DNA of 18,576 nucleotides, from contig CANQLK010000016.1 in assembly GCA_947624665.1 (NCBI GenBank), forward strand, positions 1-18,576. Reading direction: 5' to 3'. Position 1 is the first letter of the stretch; every line of letters starts with the position of its first letter. Of the stretch, positions 15,410-18,576 are shown in pieces. The position numbers were made by a program, and so were the translations under genes. The notes beneath the pieces were generated by a model. That model had not been told where the DNA came from, did not search any database, and was given only the letters and a program-made list of their open reading frames with translations. This DNA is from Candidatus Gastranaerophilales bacterium. GTDB lineage: Bacteria; Cyanobacteriota; Vampirovibrionia; Gastranaerophilales; Gastranaerophilaceae.

Positions 15410-16282
15410 CTATTTCGAAAAATGTACGTCTTTTATAACGGAAAGAATTTTATTTAAGAACATTTTATATCTGTATCTGGGCGATTCTCCCGATAAAACA
15501 ATATCAGCAATATCTTTTCCGGGTCTTATATATATATCCGCTTTGTTTGAAGCATTTTCATATATTGCCGCCGCACTATCTCCAAGCCCTCTTTCTTGAG
15601 CTCTTATAAAAAATCTCTTTCTTTGAATTTCACTATCAATATCTACATATACTTTAAAATCAAATGCATCTTTAATTTTTTCTGTAAGTGTAAATAAACC
15701 TTCAGAAATAATAATTTTTGAAGGTTTAGCTAAAGTATAATTGTCATGCCTGATTGTAGTACCCGACATATCATATTTTGGGAGCATAACTGTATTTCCG
15801 TTGAGTAAAGAATGAATATGTTTATACATTAAATCGAGTTCAAGTGCTTCGGGCACATCAAAATCATAATGTTTTGCAAATTCAGCCATGCCTCCTGCTT
15901 TTTTTACTTCTTCGCTCCTGTCGTAATAATAATCATCGGTATTGACTCTTGTAATAATACTTCCCGTATTGTTTTCTTCAGCAAAAACTTCAATGGTATC
16001 AATAATATCGCAGGTAACAGTTGATTTTCCGCTAGCTGTTTCACCTGCTATACCTATAGAAGCGGAACGCTGCAGTTGTCCTGATATAAATTTCGCCATT
16101 TTATTTATGGCTTGATTTCTATAACTTAATAGTACGGATGAAGGTGAATTTATTTCTTCTTCAAATATTCTGAACAGCTTTATTTCAATATTGTTTACAT
16201 CATTGAAGGGTAAAGAACTGTAGTTGTTAAAAACTTTGGAATCCGTTTTTTCAGCTGTATTTCGGCTAAGTGTGTAAGTCAC
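15410..16282 (-). CDS. Uridine kinase-like P-loop kinase with N-terminal extension
   Basis: 290 residues. Residues 76-88 hold a Walker A site (GIAGETASGKST; K86). Uridine kinase/phosphoribulokinase features follow: NTDDYYYDR (114-122), YDFDVPEALELDLM (139-152), LPKYDMSG (167-174), IIISEGLF (190-197) and a lid-like RKRFFIRAQERG (221-232). A role in pyrimidine salvage (uridine or cytidine to UMP or CMP) is likely, but the substrate cannot be fixed from sequence. About 70 residues precede the P-loop, far longer than in typical Udk proteins. The start is GTG with AAAGGA 7 nt upstream, a clear ribosome site, so the extension is real. It is the first gene of the udk-like/nadD/yqeK/alaS cluster. Confidence 0.85.
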   Translation of the reverse strand: MTYTLSRNTAEKTDSKVFNNYSSLPFNDVNNIEIKLFRIFEEEINSPSSVLLSYRNQAINKMAKFISGQLQRSASIGIAGETASGKSTVTCDIIDTIEVFAEENNTGSIITRVNTDDYYYDRSEEVKKAGGMAEFAKHYDFDVPEALELDLMYKHIHSLLNGNTVMLPKYDMSGTTIRHDNYTLAKPSKIIISEGLFTLTEKIKDAFDFKVYVDIDSEIQRKRFFIRAQERGLGDSAAAIYENASNKADIYIRPGKDIADIVLSGESPRYRYKMFLNKILSVIKDVHFSK

Positions 16283-16311
16283 TTTTTATTCCTTTTTCTC
16301 TCGTTTACATG

Positions 16312-16317
16312 ACTATA
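16312..16317 (-). promoter_or_regulatory. Possible -10 box of the nadD cluster
   Basis: TATAGT on the minus strand, 30 nt upstream of the GTG at 16282. The -35 region is T-rich but not consensus. It is the best candidate for transcription of the udk-like/nadD/yqeK/alaS cluster. Confidence 0.35.
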
Positions 16318-16417
16318 TCAAAACAAAATCCGAAACAAAATATTTTTATTCGTTTTGTTAAGATATTAAACTTAAAATTTACAATGTAAAGAAATGTCCG
16401 AGTAAATTTTTACGATA

Positions 16418-16565
16418 AGCCGAAGGAGCGACAAGACCGAGCACAAAGCAATTTCAAGACAGCGAAATTGCGGACGGACGAAGTCCGGAAAGCGAGGTCG
16501 GAAGCGAGCACAAGGCGACAGCCGAAGGAGCGACAAGACCGAGCACAAAGCAATTTCAAGACAGC
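16418..16565. repeat. 102-bp-period repeat island with hairpins
   Basis: A comparatively GC-rich block in an AT-rich gap. A 46-bp sequence at 16418-16463 recurs without change at 16520-16565, a period of 102 bp (about 1.45 copies). Two hairpins lie between: GCAATTTC/GAAATTGC (16448-16455 with 16464-16471) and CGGAC-GAA-GTCCG (16475-16487). The second 46-bp copy stops just before the right arm of the first hairpin. An 8-bp inverted pair, TTACAATG (16379-16386) and CATTGTAA (16614-16621), brackets the block. I see no credible gene in it. It could be a dispersed repeat such as a REP- or MITE-like element, or a structured non-coding sequence. Confidence 0.75.
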
Positions 16566-16662
16566 AAGCGAAGAATGAACTTTGTGACACTAGATTAAAT
16601 AATGATTTAACGCCATTGTAACGAAAAATTTTTAACAAATTTTACATAATTGTATTGTTTTC

Positions 16663-16692
16663 TTGACTATTGTGTTATTTCACTCCGATAAT
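16663..16692 (+). promoter_or_regulatory. Promoter of the 16722 gene
   Basis: TTGACT (16663-16668) and GATAAT (16687-16692) are spaced by 18 nt, close to a sigma-70-type consensus, predicting transcription start near 16699. The short leader then carries TTGGAG (16710-16715), the ribosome site of the gene at 16722. Confidence 0.65.
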
Positions 16693-16721
16693 ATTATAAG
16701 AAGATTTTATTGGAGAAAAAA

Positions 16722-16991
16722 ATGAGATTGGTGGATAAATTAAAATTGTTTGAAAGACAATTGGTTTTCATGAAATGGGGCTCAAGTGAAGGATACGGCA
16801 GACTGAACTACGTAGGTACCGATTTTGTTGAGTTTGAAATTTTTGATACGGAAGAACTTTCTTATTCCGATAAAATATTGATTAATTCTCAATTAATATT
16901 GGAAGTTGTAATAAAAGGTTCCGATATTTCAAGAATTATAGCCGAATACTCCGCAACTCTGCCTGAACAATCAAACAATGATATTATTTAG
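16722..16991 (+). CDS. Small hypothetical protein, 89 aa
   Basis: I place the start at ATG 16722 because GGAG (16712-16715) lies 6 nt upstream; a TTG at 16710 overlaps that ribosome site and is rejected. The 89-residue product has no membrane segment. Its middle, about residues 23-66, alternates hydrophobic strands (GRLNYVG, FVEFEIFD, SQLILEVVI), which suggests a small beta-barrel or Sm/SH3-like fold, followed by a short C-terminal helix. I do not recognise the family. It has its own promoter and a terminator right after its stop, so it forms a complete monocistronic unit. Confidence 0.72.
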   Translation: MRLVDKLKLFERQLVFMKWGSSEGYGRLNYVGTDFVEFEIFDTEELSYSDKILINSQLILEVVIKGSDISRIIAEYSATLPEQSNNDII

Positions 16992-17014
16992 CTTTTTTTT
17001 TAAAGTTTTTTATG

Positions 17015-17051
17015 AAAGATGCGGCAGAATATTCTATCCTGCCGCATCTTT
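17015..17051. terminator. Bidirectional terminator
   Basis: A perfect 13-bp stem, AAAGATGCGGCAG against CTGCCGCATCTTT (17015-17027 with 17039-17051), 11-base loop, and T-runs outside both arms. It sits between two convergent genes (16722-16991 and 17067-18107) and should end both. Confidence 0.9.
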
Positions 17052-17066
17052 TATTTTTACTTTAAA

Positions 17067-18107
17067 TTATGCAATTCCTTTTTGTTCAAAATATTCCCAT
17101 TTCTTATCCGTGTCATAAGAACGTACTATATAAGACATCGGGTAACTTCTCAGAAATTCGTTAAATTCAAAAGTGGTATTGTCTTTATCAAATTTAACAT
17201 CGTTTTCTTTCATTGCCGTAGTGAATTTATCTATTATTTGAATGGTATTATCAATTGCTTTTTCAATTTCTTTACCTGATACTTCTCCGAAAGGACTTTT
17301 TGAAGTGTAAGTGGGGAAGTAGTTTATGTTTGTAAGAGCATATAAAATATTACCGTAATTAACTTCTCCATTCTTTTTATCCATATCGATAAGGTTAAAT
17401 CTATTATTTTTTGTGTCAAGAAGGAAATTGTTTGAATTTAAATGATCGAATTGATAGCCTGCTTTAGAAGCTTCTTCCAAATCCGAAATCAGTTGAGAAT
17501 ATGCTTCTAAAGGCATATTAGCTGCTGTTTCAAGTGATTTTGCATATTTTTCTTTTCTTTCGGGAGCTTCATAAGGCAGTTCGCCTTCTCTTACTTCGCC
17601 TGTTATTTCATCGGAAATTGCTGTATAATGAGGAATTCCGTATGAAGTTCCTTCCTGTTTCTTTAGAACCTGAAATGCCATTGGAATACCTGAGTCGGTT
17701 TCTACTATAACGTTTCCGACAGATTGTCCGATGTTTATCTTTAAGTTTTTATCTTCTGTTTCGTTAAATTTAGCCGTAGAAAAATCAAATTGATTTAAGT
17801 TTCTTTCTACGCTTTTGTAATTAGGACCTCTTAATATATACTCATCATTACCGGGGATTACGTAAGTTGAATGACTGTAGCCGCTTCCAAGTATGTTATC
17901 ACGGTTTGTAATAATGTTGGGGAAGCTTTCTTTAAGAAAATTTGTTTTATCTGCCCATTTTGCAAATGATGAATTTTCTTCGTCGCCTTTAAATGCCGGG
18001 GTTGAACGTACAAACATGTCATAAGCCGGTGTTGATAATATTTTTCTTTGATTGTTTTGTATATTTAACGGTTTTATATTGGTTAAATTTAACGGTTTAA
18101 TATTCAT
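17067..18107 (-). CDS. Kinase-fold-like protein with N-terminal TPAFKG segment
   Basis: 346 residues. Residues 1-15 repeat NIKPLN twice, then TPAFKG at 36-41; I know short F-x-G segments like this from the N-termini of many Gastranaerophilales proteins. From about residue 70 the chain resembles a protein-kinase/aminoglycoside-kinase fold: glycine-rich LGSGYSHSTYVI (73-84), a basic residue at R93 where the lysine is expected (ILRG), a catalytic-loop-like D221-H-L-N-S-N226 with the kinase D-to-N spacing, and D241 in NLIDMD like the metal-binding DFG site. No signal peptide or membrane segment is present. Substrate is unknown; protein, sugar or small-molecule phosphorylation are all possible, as is a pseudokinase. 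AGGAG 8 nt upstream supports the start. Confidence 0.65.
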   Translation of the reverse strand: MNIKPLNLTNIKPLNIQNNQRKILSTPAYDMFVRSTPAFKGDEENSSFAKWADKTNFLKESFPNIITNRDNILGSGYSHSTYVIPGNDEYILRGPNYKSVERNLNQFDFSTAKFNETEDKNLKINIGQSVGNVIVETDSGIPMAFQVLKKQEGTSYGIPHYTAISDEITGEVREGELPYEAPERKEKYAKSLETAANMPLEAYSQLISDLEEASKAGYQFDHLNSNNFLLDTKNNRFNLIDMDKKNGEVNYGNILYALTNINYFPTYTSKSPFGEVSGKEIEKAIDNTIQIIDKFTTAMKENDVKFDKDNTTFEFNEFLRSYPMSYIVRSYDTDKKWEYFEQKGIA

Positions 18108-18204
18108 AATAACATTCTCCTATTCATTTGTCGTTTTTTTTAAATCATCTGAATGGAATAAATTGTTATTAAAAAATTTTTTTATTTAATTAAATTTACA
18201 AATG

Positions 18205-18576
18205 TTAATCTTTAAAATTCGGAAACATGTTTAAAGTTCCGTCATCATTACGCCAATTAAACCAGCCTACTTTTGCCTGATTAGAGGTTAAATCTGTGAC
18301 GGAAGCCAACATCCAGTTGCCTCGAATAACCGTAAAATTAATATACTTAGGATATGTTAATTCGTCCACAACCTTTGAACTTTTATCCTCTGCGGAATAT
18401 AATACTTTTTCTTCTTTCGGTAAATCACTGTATAACCTTAGTCCGTATTGTTTTCCGTATTTATAAAAAAGATTTCTGTACGTCATAAAGGCGGAATCAT
18501 CTTCGTTATAGACCCAACCCGTTTCACCCGTTTCCTGATTCAAATATACGCAATACCATTTGTTTCCGGGATTAAG
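18205..18576 (-). CDS. SH3-like domain protein, N-terminus cut by window edge
   Basis: The frame is open through the right edge (base 18576), so the start is outside the window; a TTG at 18543 is not a start. The visible 123 C-terminal residues contain what look like two bacterial SH3-type units. The first has GNKWYCVYLNQETGETGWVY right at the edge. The second runs from KVLYSAEDKSSKVVDEL to NWMLASVTDL and KVGWFNW. Such domains bind cell-wall or protein ligands and usually sit in exported proteins, but the signal sequence would be in the missing part. No terminator was seen after it; the AT-rich 97-bp gap to the next gene holds no clear signal. Confidence 0.6.
   Translation of the reverse strand, partial: LNPGNKWYCVYLNQETGETGWVYNEDDSAFMTYRNLFYKYGKQYGLRLYSDLPKEEKVLYSAEDKSSKVVDELTYPKYINFTVIRGNWMLASVTDLTSNQAKVGWFNWRNDDGTLNMFPNFKD

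Noticed and set aside
16379..16621. Reading the 8-bp inverted pair as proven terminal inverted repeats of a transposon
   Set aside because: Eight A/T-rich bases can pair by chance, no target-site duplication is visible, and no transposase is present; kept only as a hint in the repeat entry.
16372..16638. 88-residue minus-strand open frame across the repeat island
   Set aside because: It begins with TTG, has no good ribosome site, and its repeated peptide (CLEIALCSVLSLLRL twice) simply mirrors the 102-bp repeat, whose length is a multiple of three.
16710..16721. TTG start at 16710
   Set aside because: It overlaps the likely ribosome site GGAG of the ATG at 16722.
1..18576. tRNA, rRNA, CRISPR array, riboswitch or T-box
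   Set aside because: None seen in any intergenic stretch by eye; the region before alaS is only 60 bp and too short for a T-box.

Overview
The window is about 18.6 kb of strongly AT-rich bacterial DNA with very compact gene packing, including several tail-to-tail gene overlaps. It encodes a diderm-type lifestyle, with TonB-C-like domains and an exported VWA protein. It also has a cyclic-di-GMP enzyme and a protein carrying an N-terminal 'TPAFKG' segment. To my knowledge such short Phe-x-Gly segments near the N-terminus recur in proteins of gut Gastranaerophilales (Vampirovibrionia/'Melainabacteria', sister to Cyanobacteria). I therefore lean to that group, as an inference only; no rRNA or phylogenetic marker was tested.

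Layout, left half. Positions 1-1463 (+) hold two adjacent genes with TonB-C-like C-termini; the first is cut by the left edge and the second is a zinc-ribbon/transmembrane/linker/TonB-C protein. Facing them is an exported VWA-domain protein (1460-2368, -). A small lysine-rich gene (2610-2852, -) follows, with a strong hairpin terminator at its 3' end. Next are a rhodanese-like gene with a shifted active-site cysteine (+), a multi-pass membrane protein (+), a convergent membrane-anchored DUF4145-like protein (-), and an unknown helical protein (+). The membrane protein and the DUF4145-like gene both have a -10 box 7 nt from the start codon, which suggests leaderless mRNAs.

Middle. A two-gene histidine operon on the minus strand carries a HisA-HisI-HisE fusion (pathway steps 2-4 on one chain) followed by hisD (the last two oxidations). 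A divergent small gene (8103-8360, +) and a 117-aa unknown gene (-) follow. The latter overlaps the end of a GAF-GGDEF-HD-GYP gene whose cyclase half looks intact (GGEEF plus RxxD inhibitory site) but whose HD-GYP half has lost metal-binding residues.

Right half. A DxD glycosyltransferase (-) is followed by a minus-strand housekeeping cluster read as uridine-kinase-like gene, nadD, yqeK, alaS, ending in a clear terminator. The intergenic region around 16.4-16.6 kb holds a comparatively GC-rich repeat island with a 102-bp period and internal hairpins. It is followed by a small gene (16722-16991, +) with a good promoter, a bidirectional terminator, a kinase-fold protein with the TPAFKG segment (-), and an SH3-like protein cut by the right edge (-). 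No tRNA, rRNA, CRISPR array, insertion sequence or phage gene was seen.

The most interesting items are the HisA-HisIE fusion, the repeat island, the kinase-like TPAFKG protein and the degenerate HD-GYP domain.
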